Below, piece after piece: positions 19,076-31,263 of a DNA stretch of 64,000 bases. Within the stretch, counting starts at the first letter, position 1; each line of letters opens with the position of its first letter. The position numbers and the translations under genes were made by a program. The notes below the pieces were generated by a model. It was given only the letters and a program-made list of their open reading frames with translations, searched no databases and was not told the DNA's origin. This stretch comes from Capronia americana (taxonomy: Eukaryota > Ascomycota > Eurotiomycetes > Chaetothyriales > Herpotrichiellaceae). The stretch covers positions 868,001 to 932,000 of the forward strand of contig JADWQD010000006.1 in NCBI GenBank assembly GCA_016110215.1. The letters run 5' to 3'.

Positions 19076-21151
19076 TCATGTACCAGCTCGTGTCCTCGAC
19101 TTTGATCGACTCTGCTCCCTATTTCCTCCGGCAGCACCTACCTGCTCGTTCTTCCCAGCAATGTCCCTGGTCTCCAATCCCCTCCCGATAATCTCCCTGA
19201 AATCCAAACCAAAATCCCCCAGCATCCCCCGTTCATGCCCCCAAACAACATCCATGCACTCCCTCCATAACTTGCCCTCACGCTCAATCGCACTCAACTG
19301 CCTCACTAGCAAGGTATTGAAAGTCTCTAGATGCACACCTGCCCACTTGATGCATGCGCTAATCGCCCCGGGAGCCGTGAACGCGGCTTGGTAGATGAGC
19401 ACCGTGTTTTTCACCAGGGTGAAGTAGACGTATGAGATGGAGAAGACGTAGCGATGGAGATCGCCTTCAAAAACGCACTGTCGAGCGCGTTTGGCGAGCA
19501 TGTCGCTTCGTGCATTGAGGTAGGCATCTCGCGCTCGGTCTTCGAACCCAAGACGGATAAGATATGAGACGTTGCGTTTCGTGGCTTCCATAAAGGAGGG
19601 GGTCTCGACCAGCTCCCGACAGAGAATGCCGGCGAGTTTCGCGGCGCGCTCGTCAATCTTGACACTTACCAGCTCTTGTGCGATCGAGTTGCCTTTCAAG
19701 CTTTTCGCGATCTTGCGTAGCCTTTCCACCTTCTCGACGGCTTCGTCGAAGCGTTGCATGGAGATTTCAATATCCAGATCGTCGATCTGTCCCTCGACCC
19801 AGCGGAAGTTATGTTGTCGGCCGTCCACTTCGACCAGGATTTCGGGTTTCTCCTTGGAAGAGCTGATGCTTTCAATGATCTCTGTGTTCTTCGCTGATGC
19901 GGGGTCTCGTGCCGCAAAGTAATTCAGGCTCTCGGTTTTAGGCTTAGTTTGCTCTTCCTCGGTTTTGGTGGCTTTGCGGAGGTCTTCTGTCGCTTTTCGA
20001 AGAGCAGATAACAGACCGGCTTTGGCCTTTTCATCACGCTTTTCGTGTCGGTAGATTAGCGAGCGGCCGCCTGATCTGATCGTGAGGGCGGAGGCGATGG
20101 CCTTCTCCTCGGCCGGTGCGGTCCCACCTCCGTTGGCGACACTTGCTGCCATGTCGACGATTTCGATGTCTTGTAAAGGCCAGCATTCCTCTGCCACCAG
20201 TTTTGTAGGAGCAGGTCCCTGTTGCGGTGCATTTGGATCGACTCGCTTGCGCTTCTTAGACGCTACGAGGATGTGGTCGTTCAACAGCACAATGTGAACA
20301 GGTCGCTTAGGCTTCCACGTAGCCGAGTCGAGTTCTATCCAGTTGCCTGTCTCTGCCACAATGTGCCGCCCGGGAGCTGCGGGTAGGAATTTCTGAGACT
20401 TCTCAATGTTCTTCCACAGGGCTTGTAGTTGGATGTTCCACATATGCTCCAGGTTTGCGACCGAAGTTCTGTTTGTATTGCGCCTGGAAAGAGAAGGGCC
20501 ATTCAGATCAGGCGACTTGGGGCTGCTCGTGCCTGCATCTCCCGTGCCCAATGTACCGGTCAGCTCGGACATGAGGTTTTGTAGTATACCCATCTCGGAC
20601 TTTAGCTTCTCGGCTTCTTTACTAATCTTGATGAACTGGGTTCTGTTTTGGTACACGTTCTGCTGCAGCTCTTGCGAGTTGCGATTCTTTAACTTCTGCA
20701 GCCCATTCTGATAGTCCTGAATATCTTGTTCGGATGCATTGGCGAGGAGGTCGGTCACGTATCGCTCATGCTGGAGGTTGGGATCTTTGAGGGCATCGTT
20801 GTCGATATGGAGCGGACGTGAACGATCACCAGTGCCAGGTCGTCGTGGTGAGCCGCCCCCTGAGCGACGTTTGAGGGTGCCTGCTCCGGGAAGCACGGGA
20901 ACGGGAGGTGCCCCGATGTTGCTGAAGTCGGGCAGCTGGTTATATCGCGTCGAGTAGCGTCTCTTGACAAGATCTGAAGTCTCGGTCTGGGCATTCCGGT
21001 CGCGTGGTACGGTTAGAGAGTTGGCTGCCTTGTTTTGCGAGGGGAGTCCTGCTCGCCCGCCGCCGATGCCAGGGCCGGTGGCATTTTGAGGTGCGCTGAT
21101 GGTTGGCCGGTCTTTGCGTTTCTTCCGCAATGTCAAGCCTCGTGTGTCCAT
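19076..21151 (-). CDS. EXO84: Exocyst complex subunit Exo84, about 691 aa
   Basis: The chosen start is the ATG at 21149-21151 (MDTRGLTLRKKRKDRP), which matches the usual basic fungal Exo84 N-terminus; the frame is then uninterrupted to 19076. The frame extends further upstream to a GTG at 21256, but that GTG lies in a likely intron (donor GTGAGT, acceptor AAAGCAG just before the ATG). A start at 21278 with a short first exon (MRNELRGVG) is therefore also possible. Features are a disordered N-terminus, the Vps51/Exo84-like helical segment with ERYVTDLLANASEQDIQDYQ at about 130-150, a PH domain at about 270-390 (WIELDSATWKPKRPVHIVLL, DHILVASKKRKR), and the Exo84 C-terminal helical domain to the end. 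Exo84 is part of the octameric complex that tethers secretory vesicles to the plasma membrane at growing hyphal tips. It is convergent with HSP10, with 293 bp between the stops. Confidence 0.93.
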   Translation of the reverse strand: MDTRGLTLRKKRKDRPTISAPQNATGPGIGGGRAGLPSQNKAANSLTVPRDRNAQTETSDLVKRRYSTRYNQLPDFSNIGAPPVPVLPGAGTLKRRSGGGSPRRPGTGDRSRPLHIDNDALKDPNLQHERYVTDLLANASEQDIQDYQNGLQKLKNRNSQELQQNVYQNRTQFIKISKEAEKLKSEMGILQNLMSELTGTLGTGDAGTSSPKSPDLNGPSLSRRNTNRTSVANLEHMWNIQLQALWKNIEKSQKFLPAAPGRHIVAETGNWIELDSATWKPKRPVHIVLLNDHILVASKKRKRVDPNAPQQGPAPTKLVAEECWPLQDIEIVDMAASVANGGGTAPAEEKAIASALTIRSGGRSLIYRHEKRDEKAKAGLLSALRKATEDLRKATKTEEEQTKPKTESLNYFAARDPASAKNTEIIESISSSKEKPEILVEVDGRQHNFRWVEGQIDDLDIEISMQRFDEAVEKVERLRKIAKSLKGNSIAQELVSVKIDERAAKLAGILCRELVETPSFMEATKRNVSYLIRLGFEDRARDAYLNARSDMLAKRARQCVFEGDLHRYVFSISYVYFTLVKNTVLIYQAAFTAPGAISACIKWAGVHLETFNTLLVRQLSAIEREGKLWRECMDVVWGHERGMLGDFGLDFREIIGRGLETRDIAGKNEQVGAAGGNREQSRSKSRTRAGT

Positions 21152-21693
21152 CCCTGCTTTGACGTAAGAGCAGGACGGATATCCCGCGGGTGCCTGCGGG
21201 ATACAATGTGTCGCTTCGATGCACCGCTGATGAGGTCGAGACGTGGAACTCACCAACTCCTCGCAGCTCGTTCCGCATTAGGACGAGGTGATGCCGCCCT
21301 GTGCTCACCCACGTCTAACCAGTATCCGGTAGTGGCCGCCAATCCGGTTCAGCGCCTCGGGTATAGACACCTGTTTTAAAAGCGGCATGGACGAAAACTC
21401 GCAGCATTTAATGCTGAGCGTTACATCAGTGGATCTCTCGGGTTCCTTCTTAACATACATCGCCTTTCTCCTTCAAGTAGGAGCTAATACGCAGTAATGA
21501 CTGAGGCTATGAGTGTATTCAAAATCTTGCAGCCAGCATCTCTCGAAACATCGAAGGTCTTCAGCTTCCAGCGCCGTAGGGTCTTAATTAGATGAGCGAT
21601 GATGACGGTCTTGGGCTTGGCCGAGCCCGCCTTGAAATTCCACTTACTTACTGTCATAATTCCTTGAGTTGATATGTTAGTAGCCGTGCACAG

Positions 21694-23041
21694 ATGGCTC
21701 TACCGTGTACATATCCTTGGATCACACATGCTACCGTGATCGTGTGGCTCGGCGTGTGCACGTCGGCGGTGGACTTGCGTGTTGACAATCCAGGTAGGTA
21801 GCTTTTCGCGTTACTGGATGAGACATGTACAGACATCCGGTCATAACAGATTCGATCCGCGATGCCGCAGCCACTATTGCCTACGGCTTGCAGTCCATGT
21901 ACAATGGCAATGAGACCGGAGGCGAGCTAGGCAAATTCCCAGACCCGCCTTACTACTGGTGGCTCAGTGGTGCAGCATGGGGTGGCATGGTCGACTATTA
22001 CCTCTACACTGGCGACGCAAGCTACTACAACGTCACCTACGACGCATTGGTCTCTCAGATATCAGACACCTACGACTATTTGCCTGAGGCTGAGAAACTC
22101 GAAGAGGTGAGGCGAGATTAGGCAGCCAACCGCTGGCCCTAAGTTACCGCGCTGACCTGCGCGCCCAGGGCAACGACGATATTGCCTTGTGGGCATTCGC
22201 CGCACTGACGGCCGCCGAGTATGGACTCCGAGAGCCTCCAGCCCCGTATCCGACCTGGTTTGGGATCTGTGACAACATATTCAACGACTATGTTAGCAGG
22301 TGGATCGAGTCAAGCAACACCTGTGGTGGCGGCTTGAAGTGGCAAGTGTTTCCCACGAGTCCCGGATACGACTACAAGAACTCAATCTCCAATGGCGGGT
22401 TCCTCCAGCTTGCTGCTCGGCTGGCGCGCTTCACAAACAATCAGACGTATTACGACTGGGCGGAGAGAGTTTGGGACTGGTCCGTCACCGTCGGTCTCAT
22501 AGACACCTCGTACAATGTCTTCGACGGCTCGGATGACAAGATCAACTGCACGGGAATCGATCATACACTATGGAGCTATAACGTTGCCGTCTACCTCTAC
22601 GGTACAGCCGTCCTCTACAACTATACCAATGGATCTGACCTGTGGGCGAACCGGACGATGGGACTTTTGGATTTCGTGCTCCAGACGTTCGTGTCACCTT
22701 TCCCCAATGCCACAGATGTCCTTTACGAGCATTGCGAGCTTAGCTGGAGTTGCAACATCGACCAGTACAGCTTCAGAGCGTATCTGGCTCGCTGGCTGGC
22801 GAAGACCACCGTTATGATGCCGGAGACCGCAGGAGAAGTCGCCACCGTGCTTCGGGCATCCGCACTTGCTGCCGCGGGAGTCTGTACAGGAGGGGAGGAT
22901 GGGACAACATGCGGTGCAAGGTGGTATCTTGATGGATGGGATGGGACCTCGGGCTTGGGCCAGGCTCTCAGTGCGCTAGAAGTGGTACAGTCATTGCTTG
23001 TCACTCACGCCGGCCCGCCACAAAAACGAGCGCCCACTTAA
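21694..23041 (+). CDS. Secreted GH76 endo-alpha-1,6-mannanase-like protein (Dcw1/Dfg5 family), 409 aa
   Basis: Three exons, 21694-21793, 21850-22106 and 22169-23041, join in frame to 409 residues. Exon 1 encodes a signal peptide (hydrophobic core VIVWLGV, residues 15-21) and the mature start, so that the joined protein reads LRVDNP-DSIRDAAATIAYG, as in other GH76 proteins. The catalytic Asp pair is in GNDD at 120-123, directly after intron 2. Other family marks are PDPPYYWWLSGAAWGGMVDY and CGGGLKW with SISNGGF. Several N-x-S/T sites and Cys residues fit an extracellular protein. Dcw1/Dfg5 members remodel GPI-linked mannoproteins and help cross-link them into the cell wall. Unlike those proteins, this one ends in a hydrophilic tail (GPPQKRAPT) with no hydrophobic GPI signal, so it is predicted to be secreted and not anchored. 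Confidence 0.93.
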
Positions 23042-26000
23042 ACTGCGTGCCGCTCGACCAGCAAAAACTACGGGCAAATGGGCAATATCTTCCTTTCTAA
23101 TTGGTTCTCGCCACACGCGTCAGCTAGCTGGGTGGGTGCCAAGTGCTCTTCCCATGGTTTGCCCAAGTGTCCTTTGACCTGGTGAAAGCTGAATCGCTGG
23201 CCTATCCAGCACTTGGATAATGCCATGCCTATGGCACGCCGCGGTTTGTTCGACTACTCGAAATCAAAATCAGACATGGCTATCTGACCTGGCGCAACTT
23301 CCACCATCAAACCCGCGCTGCGTCATCGATTGAGCAGGACCAGCGTGACCAAGAGCAGCAGCAAGAGAGGACTAATATGGAAGGGCTCTTCCATGCCATA
23401 GTTGCGACTCCTCCAACTAAACAGTCACGCCTCCAACCCCTTCCACTACTGCTTCAGGAGGACATACAGCGCACTCCCAAGCCTTCGGCAACATCATTGC
23501 AAAGCAGATTCGCGGTAGGGGCAAGCCGCAAGGGCAGTCCATATGGAGGAGCGAAGGACTAGTGTCGGCAAATCGATCTTGTCATTGTATACAGCAGCTC
23601 GCTGTCGTCTTCCATCACGGAGATATGGTCACTGGTCAGCTGAGTGAGGGTAAGGAGCGCGATGAGGGCATCATCTCGTGGCGTCCTTCTGGCCAGATCT
23701 AACTGGGCTCCGACACGCGCAGATCTTCTTGAGATGTATATAACATGGGCAGGATGAAGTTTAGATCTTTGTTGAGTTACTCAGAAACAAGTCTGATCGG
23801 GCGTCTGTGTTGTTCAGAGGGAAACAACCTCGTCAAAGCAGTTGGGAGACTTGTGCTGTTGTTGGGCGGAGAGTGACTGTTCACCAAATGATATACGATG
23901 ACGTAGTTGATACGGTTAATCACAGTCACGTAATTAGAAATTACGGAGTGCATCTCAAGTACGGTAGGCAGATGCTTAGTCAAAGCTGGAATATCGATGA
24001 GCTACGAGCAGTACCTAGGGACGTGTGCCAGACTGCCCACCCATCCAATATGGCATCTTGGAGAAAAGCACGACGGAATCTGTGCAGGTCTCTCAGACTT
24101 GTTGTAGGCACTTATGCCTAGAGCACATACTTCTGTAGCACGACTTGCAGCCAGCCGGTTTGTTTCAGCCGCAGGGACTGATCCCCGAGCCTTACTGCCA
24201 GAATGGCGACAGGCGCGACGGGAAGGTTGCGATACCAGCGGAGGTCAGCAGGCGTAAAGAGAACGGCCCGTCGAGGGGATCGGGGACAGTACTGTAGAGT
24301 TAGCTGCATCGATAGAGATGAAAGAACTGTGAGAGGCGAAGGAAGTTGACTCCAGCTCCTGATGGAACCACTAGTCGACGAGACCGTATGGAGCCGATGA
24401 GATATCTCCAAGGCAAGATGAAGCCTTCCCGAGCGCGTCCTCCCAGGAGCAACGCCGGAACCAAGCTTGTGACCATGTTCAACCAAATGGGACAGTGCCG
24501 AACGATGCACAATGGCTGTCGCATAGCGTTATATCAAGGCAATTTAAGCCCTGAGTTGTTCCCATGTTTCATGAACCTGGTTGTGGTCGGGGGGAGCCGT
24601 GACAAACCCACCACCCACATGACCAGGCATATGAATATATATTGAAGTTGCCGAATTTCTCACAACAATTCCGGACAAAGGCATCCGCTTCTTGGCTAGG
24701 GCTTATCGTGAGCACATTTCCACTCGGTCCTCGGTTTCAGAGTTAATGGGTCTTCTGGATGATGGATTGTTTCGTAGACTGTAGATCTCAAGTTCGAATC
24801 ACAACAACAACAATATTACCGACGGAAAAAAACCGCCTTGCAAAAGGAAAGGGTTTTCGTCTCACCTTCAACCCATCACAGATCTAATCTGATGGTTTGA
24901 GGGCAGAGTTTTTTGCTCGTAGATTTTTTCGCTGGCGGCGTGAGTTGAACTTGGACCCTTCTTGCCGTCTGCGTTGAATCTGAGGACCGTACCAGCAACA
25001 AGGTATGTGACTGACATCGAGAGTATCGCCATCGAGAACGGTAGGGAACAGGGACGATCATCCCGCAGCCCGTGGAAAGAAGTCAGCCAGGATGCAGGCA
25101 TGCACGAGGATGGTGCATTCCCGCTAGGAACTTGCACATTCCATACTGGAAAATGGGGCTCCCCTGCAAACGTTGACTTGATAGAGCCGGCTCAGACAAT
25201 CTTGCGCTCTTTGCTCTTTCTGGTTTATAAGTCCAGATCCGTACGACAAACAAAGAGTTCATTCTGCAGAGGGTTCTGGTCCAGCGGCTGTGCGTCTTCA
25301 CATGACAATGAAGCAGTCTGGACCTTGATGGACAGGGCCTCGATTTCGGAGTGGGTTGTAGTCTCCAACAGGCCCAGACCTCTTCTCATTGTTGTCCACG
25401 AGCCCGACCCTTGAGTGGAGCAATTATCAACAAAGGAAGCCTACTATTTACCCCGACTCTGTTGATCTAACCTCCAAGAACTTCACGTGGTGACGGTGTG
25501 AGAGTCAGTTGGAGAAATGCCATCCCGGCCCCAGTCAGCGGATTCCAGATACCTTCGAAACAATCGCCTGGGCGAAGCCTGGAGTTCGTGTGCGTTTTCA
25601 CACCCGGTGGTCGGAGAGGCTTGGCCATCAACGACGTTCGTTGGGCTGCCGTGATCAGAGCGGCCCCTGCCATAGACCTCGGCTGTGAAGCTCAAGGCTG
25701 TCGTAATTCGGGGACAGAAAGGCGATTCTCGGACGCGATATTCTACATAAATGAAGCGAAAAGAGGAAAGAAACCGTCGAGGCCGGATTATGATTCCCCA
25801 GCTTCGCGAGCCCTAGCTTGTTTGATGACTTTGTGGGGAAGCATCGGAACGTTATGATATGTGCGTTGGTTGGATGGCAACACTCCGTGCGGGTAACACA
25901 AGTGCTCCTGGGCTCTCCACACTCGAAGAGAATAACCCGGAGGACTGTAGCACAAGCGCGCGGGATGAGGATTTAGTTCATTTCACATAGAAATGGAATG

Positions 26001-29000
26001 CGAGGCTTCGCAACATAGCATCGGAAGGAGACCCTTTCAGTTTGCGGAGAATGGCCGTTCGGATCCGGACATTGGGCTTCGACAGTGACGAGGAGGGGGG
26101 CCGAATCACCGCTCAACTGGCCTGTGACCGCGCGGGCGGCTGCCGAACACGACAACTGTCCGTATATCGTAAGATCATGCCGTGCCAGCTCATGGCAAGA
26201 CACGCATACAAACGAGGCTCAGTTGGACCAATGTCAGCTGCCGTGTCGCCTTGCGCAGGGCTGATTGTCAGTTGCGTTGGACAAGTGCTGAGATACGAGA
26301 CCCTGCATATCTGACCAACATGCTGCATGCGTGTCATATGTAACCCGGACGAATACTATCTTCAGCGCGAGGTTGTGCAAGGCGAGCCTATTGTGTATTC
26401 CGCGAAAGTTATTGCAGCCTAGGGCCGCGGGACAAACTGCCTTCACTACACAGTAACAAGAGCTTGATCAAATGTCTGTTCGGGTTCTCGTTTGCCATGA
26501 ATCGGCAACCTGGCGCCTAAGAGGTGTGAGTGTGCATCGGAGTAGCCTTACTTTCCGAAACTCTCTGCTTCTTTGTGAGAGTTCGTGATCACTGCGGCAT
26601 GATTATTTGCCGAGGCTGAGAGGACTGCTGAACTCGTCGGGTTTGCTGGCGAGCTTCTTGGCGGATTCTTTTGGTCAACTTGTTCGAGCTCTCTCGGAAT
26701 GACTGAGAGATGCTCAACCAAAGAAGAGCGCCGGCCACCCACCACACCTTCAGGAAAGGATGCCTTCGGCCTGGCAAGTCCGAGAATCGGTCAACGAGTC
26801 AGTGGAACGGTGACGGTAACTTGGGTTTGCAAATCTTTTCATAGTGAGGATGGTCAGAAAAGCCTACTGTGCCCTCGGTACTCCATTCACAGCATCAATA
26901 ATGCAGTTTTGCTTCTCAAATAACGGACATTCATTGGATAAACAGCGAAATTAATGTGGCCCAAGGGAGGTGTACGAGTACCACATCTTCGCGCGAAAGC
27001 TCGCGTGCGTCCCAGGAAGACGGGTCGTGGGGCTGTCCGATGGACCCGCGGGAGTAGGTGGTGTACTTAGCTTCCCGGCTTCTGGGTCTTTTGCTTCGCT
27101 AGGGCAGGGGGATTATACCCAGATCCGCTGCGGATGGAGTACTAGGTACAGGCCAGTTGCGCCCACTCGTGCCACTTTGATGTGGGATGCGATGTACCGT
27201 TGACCAGGTAGCATTTGTTTCCTACACCAATGACAATACGGTGTGCACTCTCCATTGTTGCAGTGAACTTGAAAATGTTCCAAAATCTTTCCAGAATTTT
27301 TTCTTTGCCGTTGAGGTGGGACTTCGGCGATGTACCGTCACGCGGAGCATCGAAGGAGAAGGAGAAGGAGAAGAACAAGGGAGAAGAATTTGCATTCGGA
27401 CATGTCTTTGCGAAGAAGAGAAAGGACTCCATCTCTCCGTACACAGTTTGGTTGGTGGCTCCCGAAGTAAAGCCAGACTGTCGGCGGTACCGCTGTGGGC
27501 AAATTTTGCTGGGGCGATACATTGGGGTGGCGCGGAGGACGTGCCGCCACTACGACTCGTACTTGTCCTGAACGGTGTGTGCGTAAACTTCGGGTTTGTT
27601 CTGGCTAAACGGGAGTCCCAAGAGGTGCGGCAGCACGGCAGGTCGGGTTGCCAGGAAGACAACAACGAAACAGGCACTGATGGATGTTCTTCGGTACTTC
27701 CTTAGGACGCAGGACGGATAAATCGGTAGGAATCGAGTGTCTTTCATTATTGCGTCGGATATGAAAACATTACAATTTGAATCAAGTACATGAAATCGGC
27801 CCTCAATTCATACCTTTCATTAACTTTCCGAGAACTGCATCGGAAGTTGCCCTTTCTAGTTGGGGGTGAACTCGTTGCCTGGAGGAGCCCCGAGAGGGGT
27901 AAAGGTGGTGGTTATCTGGCGCCCGGAAACGACCGACGAGGGAGTGTTGGAAACGGCGGTAAGTGGCGCTTAGGCTTCACCAAGCCCCCCAGCCCTCATT
28001 CCGCGATTGTTTGGGCAGCAACTCTGCGCCGACAGCCAACTCAGCCCAAAGTGAGTCATGCAAGTCGACGGCTTTGCCTTGCTTGCCCGCCTTGTTTTCT
28101 GCAAGATACTCTTGTGTGTCTACACGATCATTTCACCGGAACGTTTGCTCTCGTCTCCTTGATCAATGATGTCATAAAGCTAGGAACAAGCAGAATATAG
28201 CTCGTATAGGAAGAAGCGAGGGCAGAAGCAAGGAATGAATGATCTCGGAAACAGAAGAAGAAAGGTGTGGAAGGCCTATACAAATGACGTCTGTCTGTTG
28301 TTCATCTGCTCATTTGGCAGAATAATCAGCCTGACAAACAAGTACTCGTATTGCCGGAAGCATGGCGAGTTGCCAAACGCGGCAATCTCATTGCTTGGCT
28401 CCGTGCGCTGAAGTAATCCGTTCCGGCCGTTTGCTAACGGACGCTGTGTGGTGCGCTTGCACATTGCTTGGATGCTAATGCCTCCTTACTCAGGCTCTAG
28501 AATACTCGGAGACCACAAGCGGCAACGAGATGGAGGTCAGGCGTCGTGCGACGGGCTCAAATTATAATGAGACATGACGAGCCAAGAGAATGCAAGGACG
28601 TGATTGTGGAAGGAGTCATAAAATTACCGGTGGTGTTGTACAGGTCTAAGCCGCGAAAATGACCTGTACGCCGCAACCCTTGACTTAGAGTTGCGAAAAC
28701 GAGACGATGATAGCTGTCAGAATTCCGAACGCGGCAGTCCGCAAACGTGAAGTTGTCAGAAATGATATGTAATGCCACATCCAAGGTTCGCTGCTTGCGT
28801 AGTCATTGCATGTCCCGTCGATTACCATCCGAACGAGGGTTATTGTTTACGATTCTCCTTGTTTCTGGCTAAATTGGCAGTACGTATACGTTGCACTCCG
28901 GAGGGTTACTCAGAGCCATCAGGTCGAAGACTCCGGCTTACTCGCGACAGTTGGCCAAAGTCCCCTTCACCACCACTTGCCTGCATCGCGAATTAGTCCC

Positions 29001-30630
29001 TGAATTAGCAACAGTTCCGCATAATTGGATGGGCGATGTGACTCGAGTGCCAGTTGTATACATCTCTTTGTTTCTTGTCCGAACAAATCTGGACTCTTGC
29101 CCTGCGTTCCGTGCGTGGGAGTGGTCAAGACCGAGAAGCGTCGAGGCCTTTTAGCCGATCCTTTCACACAGTCGAGTCAGCGTGGGGTAACTCAGGCAAT
29201 TCATCGGGACAGATCTCGGCTCGCTCTGGGCTTTGGAGCACTGATCGCTTCTAGCTTCTCGCCCATCAGACTGACAGACGCCATCCCGGGCGCCCGCACG
29301 GCCACCAACCAACGGCCCAAGCCATCTCAGGCTGTCTCCGTCTCTCCTTTGACCCCTGTCACCGCTAGATCCTTTGGACGACTCGCGATTCAGCTTCCAA
29401 GACACTTTTCCGCAGCCCTCTGGTTCTCGGAAGCGTCCTCATCCACCCACGTTCGTGGCTTCTTTGGCATTTACCCATTCGAAACCCCCCGTCCTCGCGT
29501 CCTCGTCTAAACCCCGTGGCTTGCGCCCCAGCCTACCTTGTCATTTGTCCCCCCGTCGCCTTCGGTCGGTGTCACATTCACCCTGAGCGCACTCATAATC
29601 ACCCATTTGAGGCGGTCAGTAGACCGACACACACCAGAGCCAGGCCACTCATACACCTTCGTAGTCAGCGCTGCGGCCAAACAGACAACAAATCACACAT
29701 TTGGGTCGACTCTCTGCCTTCGCTCCTGAGTCAACTCAAATACACATAATCGCGCCTGCCTGTCGCGCTGTCAACTTTGATTCCCTCTCCTCGCATCACC
29801 GTCGCCCTCGCAGTTATCAATACCACTATCGACGTCGCTATCGAACCCCCCTGCGTCTATCACCAGCGGACCGTTGATTCCGTTGTGTCTGAAACCAGCC
29901 AGTGGCAGCCACTCAGACGCGAAATCGCTAGCCTGCTCGCGGAACAAGTCAACGCGGTGCCAAACTTTTTGCCGTTCCCTTGCAGTCCCACCTTCCGAGC
30001 ACAGACATCCGCTAGGGTCCTAGGGAACACATTCGCCCAAGGCCGAGGTCGCATCGAGGCATCTCCATCCGCTCCATCGGGTTTTCGCCATTCTCCATAA
30101 CCAAAGGAAGCACGGGGAAGGGGCAAGACTTAATTTGCTTCTACCACCCTGTCTTGGATACATTAGGAGCTCTCTATCCCTTCCACACCCAAGCATACAA
30201 CTCTACCACACACATTTGTCACCATCAGGCAGCCGCTCAGACAGCGCAACACAGCCGCCCACGAGACATATATTGACCATTCGCATCACCGGCTGACCGA
30301 CCGGCACAAGCACCCTGGCAAACAGCGGCAAGTCGACCGCTCAGATTCCCCATCACGCCGAGTCACCGTTCTCGGACCTTCTCCTGAACCCCAGAAACAC
30401 AGCGCGTTTTGTCCGAACCTCATCCGTCAACTCGGCACGCATATTATTGCATCACCACCCGCAAACAGCCGTCACTTCTCCCACCATAAACAGGGAACCT
30501 AATCCCGGACGTGACAGGACAACAATAATAATAACATCACTCGACCCGACTTTTCACTATATCGAACCTGAAGCTGGTTGTCGCGTCCACTCACCAACGT
30601 GCACGCAAATCTCATTCTCCATCAACCACC
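23042..30630. other. 7.6-kb region without a supportable gene
   Basis: This is the longest interval without a recognisable gene. Frames of 60-170 codons occur on both strands but lack motifs, good start context or partner exons. Landmarks are a purine-rich (GAAGGA)n-like stretch at about 27347-27390, an (ACA)n run near 24801-24814, and a GTTCGAATC at 24792-24800 that looks like a tRNA B box but has no matching arms. From about 29000 the plus strand becomes pyrimidine-rich and C-rich up to the next gene, which suggests a long promoter and 5' leader with several upstream ATGs. No transposon protein or terminal repeat was recognised. Confidence 0.5.
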
Positions 30631-31263
30631 ATGTTCTTCATGTCGCCCAGCTCTAACATCACCCCCGCCATGGCATCGGTGGCCATGTCGCGATCCGATT
30701 CTCGCGACTCGACATCCTCAACCACAAACTACTACACGTCACACGCGCCAACGTCTGCATACAGCGCCCTCGTAAGCGCGTCGCCAACTTCCGCTTGGCC
30801 ATCATCTCAACCCCTTACACGAACAGACAGCAATAGCTCAACTACTACCTCCCAGACCCAGTCAGTACCTATGCGTCGCGACAGCAGCAACTCAAGTTGG
30901 ATGCCTAGTCCCTACCGGTCTTGCATGTCATCTTTCGGCGCGGAACCCAGCTCTTACCTGTCCGATGATGATCTTCTGTGCTCAGCTGGAGATCTGAACC
31001 TCCCCATCGAGACCATTCCTGCCTTGGCTCCTAAGAAGGAGCTCACCACTGAGGAGCAAATCGCCTTTCTACGTGAGCTGCAAGAAAGAGAAGCAGCCTC
31101 TAGCCAGCACCAGGCAGCAGCACAGTCTGATGCCAAACGCAGAGTAGTGCGATTTGCGAGCCACGACGCCGCCAGTTCGAGCAAACCGCGCCGACCTAGC
31201 ACGAACAAGAGACGCCAGACTACCGTACGACGCGGCATGAGCTGCCTGAACGGTCCTCAGTGA
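30631..31263 (+). CDS. Conserved ascomycete protein of unknown function, Ser/Thr-rich, 210 aa
   Basis: A single exon of 210 codons begins at an ATG in good context (CAACCACCATGTTC). The first 95 residues are Ser/Thr/Pro-rich and disordered. A central block looks conserved: SSWMPSPYRSCMSSFGAE, SYLSDDDLL, GDLNLPIETIP. It is followed by an amphipathic helix (LTTEEQIAFLRELQEREAA) and a basic tail with RRVVRFASHD and KRRQTTVRRGMSCLNGPQ. This arrangement is familiar from small hypothetical proteins of Pezizomycotina, but I know of no experimental function. The basic tail and RRVVRF motif suggest a nuclear or RNA/DNA-associated role, which is only inference. The gene sits alone between two large intervals without recognisable genes and is preceded by about 1.6 kb of C/T-rich sequence that may be a long leader. 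Confidence 0.8.
   Translation: MFFMSPSSNITPAMASVAMSRSDSRDSTSSTTNYYTSHAPTSAYSALVSASPTSAWPSSQPLTRTDSNSSTTTSQTQSVPMRRDSSNSSWMPSPYRSCMSSFGAEPSSYLSDDDLLCSAGDLNLPIETIPALAPKKELTTEEQIAFLRELQEREAASSQHQAAAQSDAKRRVVRFASHDAASSSKPRRPSTNKRRQTTVRRGMSCLNGPQ

Noticed and set aside
21152..21256. Upstream extension of the Exo84 frame to a GTG (MVSSTSRPHQRC)
   Set aside because: The GTG belongs to a GTGAGT donor, and an AAAGCAG acceptor lies directly before the ATG at 21151; the stretch is better read as an intron.
24735..24815. tRNA-like sequence: GTTCGAATC B-box-like element with ACTGTAGATC upstream, resembling part of tRNA-Tyr
   Set aside because: The T stem does not pair (bases flanking the loop mismatch), there is no A box at the right distance and no acceptor stem, so no cloverleaf can be drawn.
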